36,869 bases of DNA from an uncultured Parvularculaceae bacterium (GTDB taxonomy: Bacteria; Pseudomonadota; Alphaproteobacteria; Caulobacterales; Parvularculaceae). Under the pieces are notes generated by a model. It was not told the DNA's origin and did no database searches. It saw nothing but the letters and a program-made list of their open reading frames with translations. Position 1 is the stretch's first letter; each line of letters starts with the position of its first letter. Below, one piece after another: positions 1-8,613 of this stretch. The DNA lies in assembly GCA_938015425.1 (NCBI GenBank), contig CALLPQ010000169.1, positions 1 through 36,869 on the forward strand, written 5' to 3'. Position numbers and translations under genes: made by a program.

Positions 1-71
1 CAATAGTGGCCATAATGACAAGCCTTATAGGCAACAATTGATTTTACCGTTCACTATATGCAATCAGATCA

Positions 72-1385
72 TTATAAAATAAATTTCGATAAGTCCGTAT
101 CGCCCGTAATTTCGCCAAGGCGTTGTGTCACATAATCTGCATCGATGGTAATAGATTGACCAGAGCGATCCGCCGCATCAAAAGAGACTTCTTCAAGAAT
201 TTTTTCCATTATCGTTGCCAATCGGCGTGCTCCGATATTTTCGATACTAGCATTCACTTGGGTTGCCGCGTCCGCAATGGCGTCAATGCCGTTTTCTGAA
301 AATTCCAATGCCAACCCTTCCGTATTTATCAAGGCTGTATATTGTTTTAACAAGCTTGCTTCTGTTTCAATCAGAATACGGCGCATATCATCACGGGAAA
401 GGGCGTCCAATTCTACGCGAATAGGCAAGCGCCCTTGAAGTTCCGGCAACAAATCTGAGGGTTTTGACAAATGAAAAGCACCAGAGGCAATGAATAAGAT
501 ATGGTCGGTTTTTACGGGTCCATATTTCGTGGCAACCGTTGCCCCCTCAATCAAGGGCAAAAGATCGCGCTGCACCCCCTCGCGGGAAACATCGGCGCTG
601 CCCCCACCGGAAGAGGCCCCTCTGGCAATTTTGTCAATTTCATCAAGAAAGACAATGCCGTCATTTTCAACCAGATCCACCGCTTCGCGGGACAGACTGT
701 CTTCATCCAGCAATCCATCAGACTCTTCAGCAATTAAAGGTTGGTATGCATCTTTTATTTTTAATGTCTTTTTCTTGGTGGGGCCGCCAAATCCTTTGCC
801 CATAATATCGGACAGGTTGATCATGCCCATGGACGCGCCGGGCATGCCGGGAATATCAAAACTTGGCATAGAGGCCGCACCCTCTTTGACTTCTATCTCG
901 ATTTCATGGTCATCCAATTCGCCGCTGCGAAGGCGCTCGCGAAATTTTTTCTTTGTGGCCTCACCAGCGTTTTCCCCTGTCAGCGCAGCCAGCACCCGCT
1001 CTTCCGCCAAGGCATGGGCCCGCGCCTTCACCCCTTCACGTTTTTTGTCGCGCACTAAGCCAATAGCAATCTCAACCAAATCCCGAACAATAGAATCAAC
1101 ATCACGGCCAACATATCCAACCTCGGTAAATTTGGTGGCTTCAACTTTTAAAAAAGGAGAACCCGCAAGTTTGGCCAAGCGCCGCGAGATTTCGGTTTTG
1201 CCCACACCCGTGGGTCCAATCATCAAAATATTTTTAGGGGTAATCTCATTGCGCATCTCCCCTTCAACATGACGACGACGCCACCGGTTTCGTAATGCCA
1301 CGGCCACCGCCCGCTTAGCCGCGGTCTGGCCAATAATAAAACGATCAAGTTCGGAAACAATTTCGCGGGGAGAAAAACTGGTCAT
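72..1385 (-). CDS. hslU: HslU, ATPase subunit of the HslUV (ClpYQ) protease
   Basis: AAA+ unfoldase that feeds substrates to the HslV peptidase in the cytoplasm. Numbering from the ORF-track start, the sequence shows Walker A GPTGVGKT (residues 60-67), the pore loop GYVG (93-96), an inserted I domain (about 110-235), Walker B IVFLDE (247-252) and a C-terminal tail ending KFIL, as expected for the HslV-docking tail. Length (about 437 aa) is normal for the family. The track starts at a GTG (1394). I prefer the ATG three codons later because the product then begins [10 protein letters not shown], which lines up with known HslU N-termini. No strong Shine-Dalgarno is seen before either. The upstream neighbour is smr. 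hslV is not adjacent: the 71 bases after the stop hold no gene start. Confidence 0.96.
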   Translation of the reverse strand: MTSFSPREIVSELDRFIIGQTAAKRAVAVALRNRWRRRHVEGEMRNEITPKNILMIGPTGVGKTEISRRLAKLAGSPFLKVEATKFTEVGYVGRDVDSIVRDLVEIAIGLVRDKKREGVKARAHALAEERVLAALTGENAGEATKKKFRERLRSGELDDHEIEIEVKEGAASMPSFDIPGMPGASMGMINLSDIMGKGFGGPTKKKTLKIKDAYQPLIAEESDGLLDEDSLSREAVDLVENDGIVFLDEIDKIARGASSGGGSADVSREGVQRDLLPLIEGATVATKYGPVKTDHILFIASGAFHLSKPSDLLPELQGRLPIRVELDALSRDDMRRILIETEASLLKQYTALINTEGLALEFSENGIDAIADAATQVNASIENIGARRLATIMEKILEEVSFDAADRSGQSITIDADYVTQRLGEITGDTDLSKFIL

Positions 1386-1545
1386 GGGGGGCACACTAAC
1401 TTTAGGAATTCAAGAATAGATTTTAAGACTGATTAGGTAGTGTTATGAACACGGTTTGGCAATGAAAATATTTGCCTAAAAACATATAAGAAGATTTATC
1501 AGAAAATATATTAGCGTTTAAGGAAAACATTAATCCACTTATCGG

Positions 1546-2310
1546 TTAGCGCTTTTTTAAAAATACATAAAACGCCCCTGTGCCGCCATCGCGTGGCTTT
1601 GCACCGCTCACCCTAATAATGTGATCGCGCAAGGGCGCTTGCTCCACCCAATCCAGAAATCTGGATCGTAAAACCCCGCGCGGTGCGCGGTGCATATCCC
1701 CTAAACCTTTATAACAGCTATCTTCTAGCCTATCATCGTGCATTCGGGTTCTTTGGCTCTCGCGGCCTTTACCTGTTATCACCAAAACACATCGCGCCTC
1801 TTGATGACGCGCTAAAGCAATAAAGGCCTGTAGCCTTTGTTGGGCCTCAACTTGTGTGTGTCCATGTAAATCCAAACAAGCATCAATACGCATCCGCCCA
1901 CGGGCGACCCGTCGCTCCATCGCCGGATCCCCTTGGGTAAACACTGAAACGCTTTGCTGCGGCGGATTTGGCAAAATAATTTTAGGCGTATTATGCGCCG
2001 TATACGTGTTGTTTTTATTGATGGATCGTTCGTGATCAGAAAGTTTTGCCGAAACAGAATCCATCGACTGTTTGGACCCTAAAGACTTATCCCGATTATA
2101 AGTTTTAAGCTTTCTTTGTTTCTCGGATGTGGGCCGTATGGTCGGGCTGGCATTTGCTTCCCACGTTGGGGGCGCTGTGCCTGCCATTAATTGCTCCATA
2201 GAAACAGGCTGTTCTATCTTATTTAATTGTGCCACATCTTTTGTTACCAACGCCCACAAGGCCGCTTCCTGTTTGGATAGTTTTCTGGCTGGTTTTTTGC
2301 GCGGTGACAT
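1546..2310 (-). CDS. Smr/MutS2-type domain protein
   Basis: Smr-domain protein of 254 aa. The C-terminal half carries the family signature: DLHGHT near residue 148, a following helix (VEAQQRLQAFI), VLVITGKGRES in place of the common HGKG loop, and a closing GGTGAFYVFLKK. Stand-alone Smr proteins are known or suspected nucleases acting on RNA or branched DNA. The N-terminal half is hydrophilic and low in complexity, so only the last ~110 residues are functionally readable. Its ATG shares one base with the mltA stop (TAATG), which implies translational coupling in a timA-mltA-smr-hslU order. The biological substrate cannot be told from sequence. Confidence 0.9.
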   Translation of the reverse strand: MSPRKKPARKLSKQEAALWALVTKDVAQLNKIEQPVSMEQLMAGTAPPTWEANASPTIRPTSEKQRKLKTYNRDKSLGSKQSMDSVSAKLSDHERSINKNNTYTAHNTPKIILPNPPQQSVSVFTQGDPAMERRVARGRMRIDACLDLHGHTQVEAQQRLQAFIALARHQEARCVLVITGKGRESQRTRMHDDRLEDSCYKGLGDMHRAPRGVLRSRFLDWVEQAPLRDHIIRVSGAKPRDGGTGAFYVFLKKR

Positions 2311-3716
2311 TATCGTGCTACTTCTCTTGGCACTGATGATTGTTGAATTGCCTTCAAAACACGCTTTGCGGCGGCATTCGGGATAAACACCGTCATGGTG
2401 CCCCGCGCCTTCATCACACCCGCTTTAGCTTTGGCTTCATCACCGCTACCCCAATACACATCACCGCGCACTGGCCCGCGGATCGCCCCGCCTGTATCTT
2501 GAATAATCATTAATTGGCGAAGGCTTTGCCCCCCCTCATCGCCTCCAATATCAAGCCAGACAGGGGTTCCCATCGCATGATATCGCCGATCCGCCGCGAG
2601 AGAGCGCCGTGATGTTAATTGCACCCCTTGCGCCCCAAGGGGCCCTAATGAGGGGTCAGGTAAATTATTTAATTTCCTGAAAAACACATAAGAGGCGTTT
2701 TCTTCGCGTAGGTTTTGTGCCTCCTCTTTAGTCGCTTTATCCAACCATTCTCTTATAGTCTGTAAGCTGATCTTGTCACGGGGGATTGCTCCACGCTCTA
2801 ATAATGGTTTGCCAATCGCCGTATATGGGTGACCGTTTTGCGCAGCATAACCCAACCGCACGATCTCATCTTTTTCCAAAATCAATTGACCAGACCCTTG
2901 TATTTGCAAAAACAAAAGGTCGTTTGGATCCATCCAGGCCAATATATCGCTTTTACCGGTTAAGGCCCCCGCATTAATTTCACGGTGATCTTCATAAGGG
3001 TATAAACGCCCCTCCTTTAGCCGCCCCGCAATACGCACACCCGCCAGATTTTCACGGAATTTGCCCAAATCAATCTCTATCAAATCGGGCGGGCGAGCAT
3101 AAACCGGTGCCAAATAAGGATCAGCCCGTTTTGAAGAGGCCTTATAAATAGGCTCAAAATACCCCGTAAATAACCCGTCATCATCGCGCCTGATTGTTTT
3201 AGCGCTAATTTTAGTATCAGTTTCATCACGGTAATGATTAATTATTTTAAAAGGTGTAAATTCATTTTCAAAAAAGGCCTTTGCATCACGCTTATAATCT
3301 TCGCCATCCCCATTAGAGTCTGATTGATAAAGATCATGCAAGGCCTTGCCTCGCGCACAAGGGCCACGCCAATCACCAATGGTGCCGGCGATAGATTGCA
3401 GGTGTTTATTGTGTTTCCCTAAGGCCTCTATGGGATTTGCCGCATTATTATCCGGCTTTTGCATAAGTTTTGCGCAAGAGCGTAAAAACACGGGCAAAGC
3501 CATTGCGTGATCATCTTGTTCCCACCCTGATAAAGCCGCAAAACTGGACGGGGATAAATCAAAATGCGGTTCTCCCAGATTGTCAGCAGATTGTGTCGAT
3601 TGACCATCACCAGATTGACCACCACCAAAGGGTAATAAAATCACCATGACACTGAATAGGAACGTCACAGCCAGAAAAGCAAAAAGATAAATACGCGCTT
3701 CTCGGCTCAAACCCAT
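2310..3716 (-). CDS. mltA: Membrane-bound lytic murein transglycosylase A (MltA)
   Basis: Lytic transglycosylase that cleaves MurNAc-GlcNAc bonds in peptidoglycan to give 1,6-anhydro products. Visible are an N-terminal hydrophobic segment (RIYLFAFLAVTFLFSVMVILL), the MltA domain with TGYFEP, and the C-terminal 3D domain with MIIQDTGGAIRGPVRGD, which carries the aspartates typical of the catalytic cleft. I see no lipobox, so it is probably anchored by an uncleaved transmembrane helix. The track begins at a GTG (3755). The ATG at 3716 is better because GGAGA lies six bases before it and the hydrophobic segment follows at once. It is flanked by timA upstream and smr downstream, an order I recognise from alphaproteobacteria. 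Confidence 0.94.
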   Translation of the reverse strand: MGLSREARIYLFAFLAVTFLFSVMVILLPFGGGQSGDGQSTQSADNLGEPHFDLSPSSFAALSGWEQDDHAMALPVFLRSCAKLMQKPDNNAANPIEALGKHNKHLQSIAGTIGDWRGPCARGKALHDLYQSDSNGDGEDYKRDAKAFFENEFTPFKIINHYRDETDTKISAKTIRRDDDGLFTGYFEPIYKASSKRADPYLAPVYARPPDLIEIDLGKFRENLAGVRIAGRLKEGRLYPYEDHREINAGALTGKSDILAWMDPNDLLFLQIQGSGQLILEKDEIVRLGYAAQNGHPYTAIGKPLLERGAIPRDKISLQTIREWLDKATKEEAQNLREENASYVFFRKLNNLPDPSLGPLGAQGVQLTSRRSLAADRRYHAMGTPVWLDIGGDEGGQSLRQLMIIQDTGGAIRGPVRGDVYWGSGDEAKAKAGVMKARGTMTVFIPNAAAKRVLKAIQQSSVPREVAR

Positions 3717-3796
3717 CTTTAATCTCCGATCGTAAGCGTGACATTTCAGGGTCACACTTGAATTACAGGGTCGGGGTTACAGTCTGCATAAAGATT

Positions 3797-4486
3797 TTAG
3801 GTGGCGCTACCCGTTGCCACTAATAACCAGTTCGGGTCATTATTATTACGCTTACGTGTAAAGGTCCAACGATCCCGCACTAAATCAATCCGGTTCGGGT
3901 CCCCGTCGACAACATTCCCCTCACCATCTTTTGTCACACGTACCTGATCGGAAACAAAATCCGTTACAGCTGTCATTTTGTCTTCACTAATGCTTGCACT
4001 GACAATTTTGGCGCTCTCGATACCGACAAATTTCATATCAATCGTTTGGTTATCGGTTTGGCGTTGTTCGATGGCGGCTTTCAAGGAGCTCAGAACGTTT
4101 TTACCCACATAGTCTTTGATGTCCTTTGTTTCCCCTTTGGCGAAAGCTTCCACAATCATTTCATACGCGTATTTAGCGCCTTCCAAAAACGCCGCCTCAT
4201 CAAAATTGGGATCAGCTTCCAATAATGGTTTTGCTTCATCAGAGGTTTTACGCACTGTTAAAGGCACCACATTATCGGTAAAAGATTTTTCGGTTGTCTT
4301 ATCCTCTTTCCCCGCAGGGGCATCCGCCTTTTTAAGGCCGCCCGTCAATGTACGGCGCAGCGCATCCAGATCGGAGACATTATCCGACTTACTATCACCC
4401 TCACCAGAATTATCACCCAAGGTGGTATAAAGTTTAAAGATAAAAAAGGCCGCTATACAGGCAAAAATGAGGATAACAGGGTCCAT
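3797..4486 (-). CDS. timA: TimA, Tim44-like inner-membrane protein
   Basis: Bacterial relative of mitochondrial Tim44, 229 aa. A single N-terminal hydrophobic helix (VILIFACIAAFFIFKLY) is followed by a charged linker (about residues 25-85) and a C-terminal Tim44/TimA domain: FLEGAKYAYEMIVEAFAKGE, then the antiparallel-sheet part ending LVRDRWTFTRKR and DPNWLLVATG. In Caulobacter TimA is a membrane-associated protein of unclear role; a translocase role is inferred only from mitochondria. It is the first gene of the minus-strand run timA-mltA-smr-hslU and is divergent from fxsA across about 235 bases, where I see no clear promoter match. Confidence 0.9.
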   Translation of the reverse strand: MDPVILIFACIAAFFIFKLYTTLGDNSGEGDSKSDNVSDLDALRRTLTGGLKKADAPAGKEDKTTEKSFTDNVVPLTVRKTSDEAKPLLEADPNFDEAAFLEGAKYAYEMIVEAFAKGETKDIKDYVGKNVLSSLKAAIEQRQTDNQTIDMKFVGIESAKIVSASISEDKMTAVTDFVSDQVRVTKDGEGNVVDGDPNRIDLVRDRWTFTRKRNNNDPNWLLVATGSAT

Positions 4487-4720
4487 ATCGGTTTAAGCGC
4501 TTTCGTAAAAATTTCACGTTCCGGATAGAATGAAACGAATAGACAAAACAGAGCAAAATAGGAAGTCACAATAGCTTGGCCAAAAACCTTAACAGAAATA
4601 TCGGCAGAATTTTCAAAAGTTTTTCCGGTGTTTACCTAGTGCGTTTTCACAATTTAAAGCCTATGATAGTCTGAATGTCCTTTATATATGATGTATTATC
4701 ACGAAATGACCAGATGAATC

Positions 4721-5119
4721 ATGCTCCTTTTTTTAATTCTTTTATTTATTATTGCCCCGATCGCTGAAATCTTTGTGCTTTTAGCCGCGGGTGACGCTTT
4801 TGGGATATGGCCAGTGGTGGGGGCATGCATCTTCACGGCAGTTCTGGGCGGCATTTTGCTTAAATCCCAAGGGGCGGCGGCTTTGTTAAAAGCACAAAGA
4901 ACCATCCGCGAGGGAAAAGTGCCGGTCGAGTCGGTGGTGGATGGGGTATTACTGGCCATTAGTGCCCCCTTTTTGATGACCCCGGGGTTCTTAACCGACA
5001 TTGTCGGGTTTTCTTTGCTGGTGCCCCCTGTTCGCCAATGGATTGGGCGATATGCCTTACGGCGCTTAAAGCAAAAAATTGATAAAGGGGAAGCGCAAAT
5101 CCACATTCATCGTCCATAA
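4721..5119 (+). CDS. fxsA: FxsA family membrane protein
   Basis: Small cytoplasmic-membrane protein of 132 aa. It has the FxsA pattern: a first hydrophobic helix (LLFLILLFIIAPIAEIFVLLAAG), a second (IWPVVGACIFTAVLGGILL), the QGAAALLKAQRTIREGKVPVESVVDGVLL segment and a third helix with LMTPGFLTDIVGFSLLVPPVR. FxsA was named for overproduction that relieves phage T7 exclusion by the F plasmid; its normal role is unknown. The soluble tail ends in a short His-containing stretch (IHIHRP). It precedes secB in the same orientation, with a gap of about 128 bases that contains an imperfect hairpin. Confidence 0.9.
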   Translation: MLLFLILLFIIAPIAEIFVLLAAGDAFGIWPVVGACIFTAVLGGILLKSQGAAALLKAQRTIREGKVPVESVVDGVLLAISAPFLMTPGFLTDIVGFSLLVPPVRQWIGRYALRRLKQKIDKGEAQIHIHRP

Positions 5120-5135
5120 AATTATCATCTAACAC

Positions 5136-5166
5136 CAAACCAAATTGTCTTATTCAAGTTGGTTTA
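5136..5166 (+). other. Imperfect hairpin downstream of fxsA
   Basis: AAACCAA (5137-5143) pairs with TTGGTTT (5159-5165), and TTG/CAA pairs inside it with one A-G mismatch. It lies 18 bases after the fxsA stop and is not followed by a T run, so it may be an attenuating or processing hairpin between fxsA and secB rather than a true intrinsic terminator. Confidence 0.3.
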
Positions 5167-5247
5167 TGGTTGCAGGGGACTCGCGGCGCGTGTAAGAGGT
5201 GAGGCTAATTAGGGAACCAACAAATTTTAAAACAGCGGTGATGATCA

Positions 5248-5751
5248 ATGTCAGAAACTCCACAAAATGGTGATGCAAATAATAACCCTCAAGAAGAGGG
5301 GGCAATCATGCGGGTTGTCACCCAATATTTAAAAGACCTTTCGTTTGAAAGCCCGAATTCTCCCGCGGTTTTTGGTGAATTATCCACCCCCCCTAAAATT
5401 GAGGTCAATGTTGATGTAAGCGCCCATGGCTTGGGCCAAGACCATTACGAGGTGGAGCTTTCTGTTTCTGCACGAGCAGACCATGAAAACAAATCTGTAT
5501 TCGTCGCCGAAAGTACCTATGCCGGTGTGTTTTTATTACAGGGTATTCCGGAAGAACATCTAGAAGCCGTTATGGTGGTAGAATGCCCCCGGCTTTTATT
5601 CCCGTTTTTACGCCAAATTCTGGCCGATGCTACCCGCAATGGAAATTTCCCGCCCTTAATGCTGGAACCCATTGATTTTATGCGCATTTATGAAAACCGC
5701 CAAAATGCTGAAGGTCAGTCCATCCAAGCTGATAATGTTGGAAACGCATAA
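5248..5751 (+). CDS. secB: Protein-export chaperone SecB
   Basis: Cytosolic chaperone that keeps preproteins unfolded and passes them to SecA. The 167-aa product matches SecB throughout: YLKDLSFESPNSP near residue 27, the IEVNVDVSAHGLG strand, the AESTYAGVFLLQGI region, and the C-terminal motif ECPRLLFPFLRQILADATRNGNFPPLMLEPIDF. The tail after this is acidic and polar, as is usual. fxsA/timA/mltA next door is familiar alphaproteobacterial context. Confidence 0.97.
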   Translation: MSETPQNGDANNNPQEEGAIMRVVTQYLKDLSFESPNSPAVFGELSTPPKIEVNVDVSAHGLGQDHYEVELSVSARADHENKSVFVAESTYAGVFLLQGIPEEHLEAVMVVECPRLLFPFLRQILADATRNGNFPPLMLEPIDFMRIYENRQNAEGQSIQADNVGNA

Positions 5752-5927
5752 ACATCAATACCCCATTTGATCAGAAGGTTAAGAAGCTGATAAGTCCAGC
5801 AAAGGTGCCATGACAGTATACTAGCTGGGATAAAAGGCCGCGCTTTACAGCGTTTTAAGGATATTGCATTACCTGCAAGACAGGGCTAAAACCCCGCCAA
5901 TTCACTCGTAAATAATTGAGGCCCCTA

Positions 5928-6542
5928 ATGAACGACCCACTCTATGGAAATAAAATTGCCAGCGCTATTCTTGCGTCATTGCTATTGATTTTTGGTCTGC
6001 CTCTATTAGGCGATAGTTTTTTTGGCGGTCATGGGGGTGGTCACCACGGTGATGATCATGGTCATCCCTTCCCCCAGCTTCCCATTGAAGTTCAAGTTGC
6101 CCAAGCCGCCACAGCCCCCGAACCAGAAATTCCCCTTGGCAATATGATGGAGGAAATGACTCCTAGCCAAGGCGAGCGGGCAGCAGCCGCTTGTAAATCT
6201 TGCCATACATTTGAAAAAGGTGGTGCCCATCGGGCGGGGCCAAATTTATGGGATATTGTCAATCGCCCCGTAGGCGGAGCATCGGATTATACCTCCTATA
6301 GCGGCGCTTTAAAAGATGATGGCGGAGTTTGGTCTTTTGAACGGCTAGACGGGTTTTTAAAGAACTCGAAAACATACCTTCCTGGTACTGCTATGGCCCA
6401 AAAGGTCCGTAAAGATGATAAACGCGCTTCTATTCTTGTTTATCTTTCAACGCTTTCGGATAATCCAGCTCCGTTTCCCGAAGCCATTGCCATTGATTTA
6501 ATTGATGAAGATTCGCACGGTGATGAAGAAGAAGCCCACTAA
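5928..6542 (+). CDS. Membrane-anchored class I cytochrome c (CycM-like)
   Basis: Electron-carrier protein of about 204 aa. Numbering from the chosen ATG, there is one hydrophobic anchor (residues 8-28, uncleaved by appearance), a His/Gly-rich linker, and a cytochrome c domain with CKSCH heme motif (89-93), the NLWDIVNRPVG segment and a TYLPGTAMA stretch supplying the methionine ligand. The layout resembles CycM/cytochrome c552-type anchored cytochromes that pass electrons to cytochrome oxidase. The track starts at a TTG. The ATG at 5928 has GAGG six bases upstream and is preferred. The C-terminus is acidic with extra histidines. No oxidase genes are nearby. Confidence 0.92.
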   Translation: MNDPLYGNKIASAILASLLLIFGLPLLGDSFFGGHGGGHHGDDHGHPFPQLPIEVQVAQAATAPEPEIPLGNMMEEMTPSQGERAAAACKSCHTFEKGGAHRAGPNLWDIVNRPVGGASDYTSYSGALKDDGGVWSFERLDGFLKNSKTYLPGTAMAQKVRKDDKRASILVYLSTLSDNPAPFPEAIAIDLIDEDSHGDEEEAH

Positions 6543-6574
6543 CGAGGCGCACCAAATATTACAATTCGGGAAAC

Positions 6575-6593
6575 GCATATTAGTTTAATATGC
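6575..6593. terminator. Short perfect hairpin between convergent genes
   Basis: GCATATTA and TAATATGC form a perfect 8-bp stem with a 3-base loop in the gap between the convergent cytochrome c and arsC-like genes. It has no T run on either side, so at best it is a weak bidirectional terminator or mRNA 3'-end stabiliser. Confidence 0.3.
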
Positions 6594-6605
6594 TCCGCAT
6601 GCGAT

Positions 6606-6965
6606 CTACTCAACTATTTCCAATACATTTTCCAGGGGTCTGCCTATGGCGGCCCTTTTGCCCTTAACCACAACGATTGGGCGCTCTAGAAGTTTTGGGT
6701 TTTCATGGATTGCCTTGACCAAAGCGGCATCGCTCAGGCTTTCATCCCCAAGATTCAACTGTTTGTAAGCCTCTTCTCCCTTGCGCATAATTGCACGGGG
6801 GCCAACGTCAAGCAGTGTAAGGATCGTTTTAATTTCCTTCACACTCGGGGGCTTTTCCAGATAGAGGATAATCTCCGGCTTTATGCCGCGCTCTTCCAAC
6901 GCCCCAAGGGTCGCGCGCGATTTGCTGCACCGGGGGTTGTGATAGATTTTAGTGGTGTCGCTCAT
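6606..6965 (-). CDS. ArsC-family thioredoxin-fold reductase
   Basis: Glutaredoxin-dependent arsenate reductase family, 119 aa. The N-terminus reads KIYHNPRCSKSR, with the catalytic cysteine in the NPRCSKSR loop. RAIMRKGE, RPIVVVKGKRAAIGRP and the final IGRPLENVLEIV match ArsC (arginines that bind the oxyanion). The track start is an in-frame ATG five codons earlier, but that ATG sits inside the Shine-Dalgarno region. AAGGAG lies six bases before the ATG at 6965. No arsenic-resistance genes surround it, so it could be a YfgD/YffB-like housekeeping reductase instead of a true arsenate reductase. Confidence 0.85.
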   Translation of the reverse strand: MSDTTKIYHNPRCSKSRATLGALEERGIKPEIILYLEKPPSVKEIKTILTLLDVGPRAIMRKGEEAYKQLNLGDESLSDAALVKAIHENPKLLERPIVVVKGKRAAIGRPLENVLEIVE

Positions 6966-7063
6966 CTCCAACTCCTTCATTATCGCAACATGATTGACGC
7001 AATCCCGCTAACGCATAAGACCTAGCGCGTTAACCCGATGATGGCAGATCAACATTTTGCACT

Positions 7064-7753
7064 TTATAAAGCCAGGCGATAGCCACCGCTTTCAGTCACC
7101 AAAATACTGGCATTTGAGGGATCTGGTTCGATTTTTTGACGTAAACGATAAACATGGGTTTCAAGAGTGTGGGTCGTGACACCGGAATTATAGCCCCAGA
7201 CCTCATCCAGCAAAATATCACGGCTTACTGCTTTTCCGCCCGCACGATAGAGAAATTTCAAAATGGAAGTTTCTTTTTCCGTGAGGCGAATTTTTTTATC
7301 GTCAGAGGTTACGAGCATTTTTACGGCAGGGCGGAACTCATAAGGGCCGACTTTAAAGACCGCATCCTCACTTTGTTCATGACTGCGTAAGTGGGCCCGC
7401 ACACGGGCCAATAAAACGACAAATTTAAAGGGCTTAGTCACATAGTCATTTGCACCCGCATCAAGACCCAAAATCGTATCGGCCTCGCTATCCGCCCCCG
7501 TAAGCATAATAATGGGTGATTTAAATCCGTTTTTACGCATCACACGGCAAGCCTCACGGCCATCCATATCGGGCAGGCCCACATCAAGGAGCATCAAATC
7601 GATATGCGCTTCTTTCTTAACCCACTCAATGGCTTCTTGGCCATTTGCTGCGCAATCAATCGAGAATTCATCATTCATCTTAAATTGATCAAGTAATGTC
7701 TCTCGTAATAATTCGTCGTCATCAACCAACAAGATGCGTTTTGTCCGTGCCAT
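7064..7753 (-). CDS. OmpR/PhoB-family response regulator (possibly CenR-like)
   Basis: Two-domain transcription factor of 229 aa. The receiver domain has the acidic pocket DDD (residues 11-13), the phosphorylatable aspartate D57 in LMLLDVGLPDMDG, the switch threonine in IIMLTG and the lysine in YVTKPFK. The C-terminal winged-helix DNA-binding domain includes RLTEKETSILKFLYRAGGKAVSRDILLDEVWG and THTLETHVYRLRQKIE. No histidine kinase gene is adjacent, so it is an orphan regulator here. The N-terminal sequence and the nearby L,D-transpeptidase recall the alphaproteobacterial envelope regulator CenR, but this is a guess from memory. A short AGGA lies four bases before the start. Confidence 0.9.
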   Translation of the reverse strand: MARTKRILLVDDDELLRETLLDQFKMNDEFSIDCAANGQEAIEWVKKEAHIDLMLLDVGLPDMDGREACRVMRKNGFKSPIIMLTGADSEADTILGLDAGANDYVTKPFKFVVLLARVRAHLRSHEQSEDAVFKVGPYEFRPAVKMLVTSDDKKIRLTEKETSILKFLYRAGGKAVSRDILLDEVWGYNSGVTTHTLETHVYRLRQKIEPDPSNASILVTESGGYRLAL

Positions 7754-7962
7754 AAATTCCTATGCCTTTTAATATTTCGTGATTGTTATATCGGTGTTTT
7801 TTAAAAAGTATCTAGTGTTATATTCATCAACACAATTCAGTCAGATAAATAAGGCCGTAAACCAAAAAGCGCAAGGTACACACTACCTTAATTGCCATAA
7901 CCCAGTCATCAACTTGATCATCACTTTGCTTGAAAAAAGCGTGAACGCGAAAGCTATACACT

Positions 7963-8493
7963 ATGCCCGTTTATCATCTTATCGTTCATTATATGGATAA
8001 TATTCCTTATCTGAAGATAACTCACCCCGATCATCGGGACCAAAACATTCGCTGTGCCCTTGGCCCAAACGGGATGACTCATATAAAAAGGGAGGGAGAT
8101 GGAGCCACTCCTATCGGGCGCTTTGACCTTAGACAGGTTTATTATCGGGCTGATAAAATATCCAAGCCCAAAACAGCCCTACCCTGCATTCCTATTAACC
8201 CGAATGATGGATGGTGCGACGACCCCAAAGATCAAAACTATAATAAAGCCGTGGCCCTACCTTATCCAGCAAGTGCAGAATCCATGTGGCGCAATGACCA
8301 TCTCTACGATATTTGCGTGATCCTTGGCCATAATGATAACCCGCCCATAAAAGGGGCCGGTAGTGCTATCTTTTTTCACCTAGCTCATGATGACTATCGT
8401 CCTACCGAAGGGTGTGTAGCCATCCTTGAACAGGATATGCGCCAGATTTTGCAGTTTTGCTCAATCGGGTCCTGTATTGAGATTGATGACTGA
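7963..8493 (+). CDS. L,D-transpeptidase (YkuD-fold) family protein
   Basis: Catalytic YkuD-type domain of 176 aa that in this family cross-links peptidoglycan stem peptides or attaches proteins to them through an active-site cysteine. The sequence shows GDGATPIGRF, CVILGHNDNP, and the catalytic stretch AIFFHLAHDDYRPTEGCVAI, with the conserved His and Cys. The usual S/T-H-G-C core is T-E-G-C here. No signal peptide is obvious in the first 25 residues, whether the start is the ATG at 7963 or the one at 7993. It is divergent from the response-regulator gene across about 210 bases, a plausible shared control region. Confidence 0.87.
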   Translation: MPVYHLIVHYMDNIPYLKITHPDHRDQNIRCALGPNGMTHIKREGDGATPIGRFDLRQVYYRADKISKPKTALPCIPINPNDGWCDDPKDQNYNKAVALPYPASAESMWRNDHLYDICVILGHNDNPPIKGAGSAIFFHLAHDDYRPTEGCVAILEQDMRQILQFCSIGSCIEIDD

Positions 8494-8613
8494 CCAAAAC
8501 CCGGATAAGCGATATTAGTATTAGATAATTCAGATGGGAGATTTATCAAGCGGAACAAACACATATTGGCCATACCTAGATTGCGTACCGAGCAAGCAGC
8601 CATTAAACTCCGC

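Noticed and set aside
490-1272. 260-aa plus-strand ORF opposite hslU
   Set aside because: Shadow of a well-supported gene on the minus strand; composition is low-complexity and unlike any family.
1384-1414. Sigma-32-like promoter (CTTGAA, 17 bases, CCCCCCAT on the minus strand) in front of hslU
   Set aside because: The would-be -10 overlaps the hslU ATG, so transcription would start inside the coding region, while the HslU N-terminus fits that ATG.
6606-6965. Arsenic-resistance operon suggested by the ArsC-like protein
   Set aside because: No arsR, arsB/acr3 or arsH gene is nearby; many ArsC-family proteins are housekeeping.
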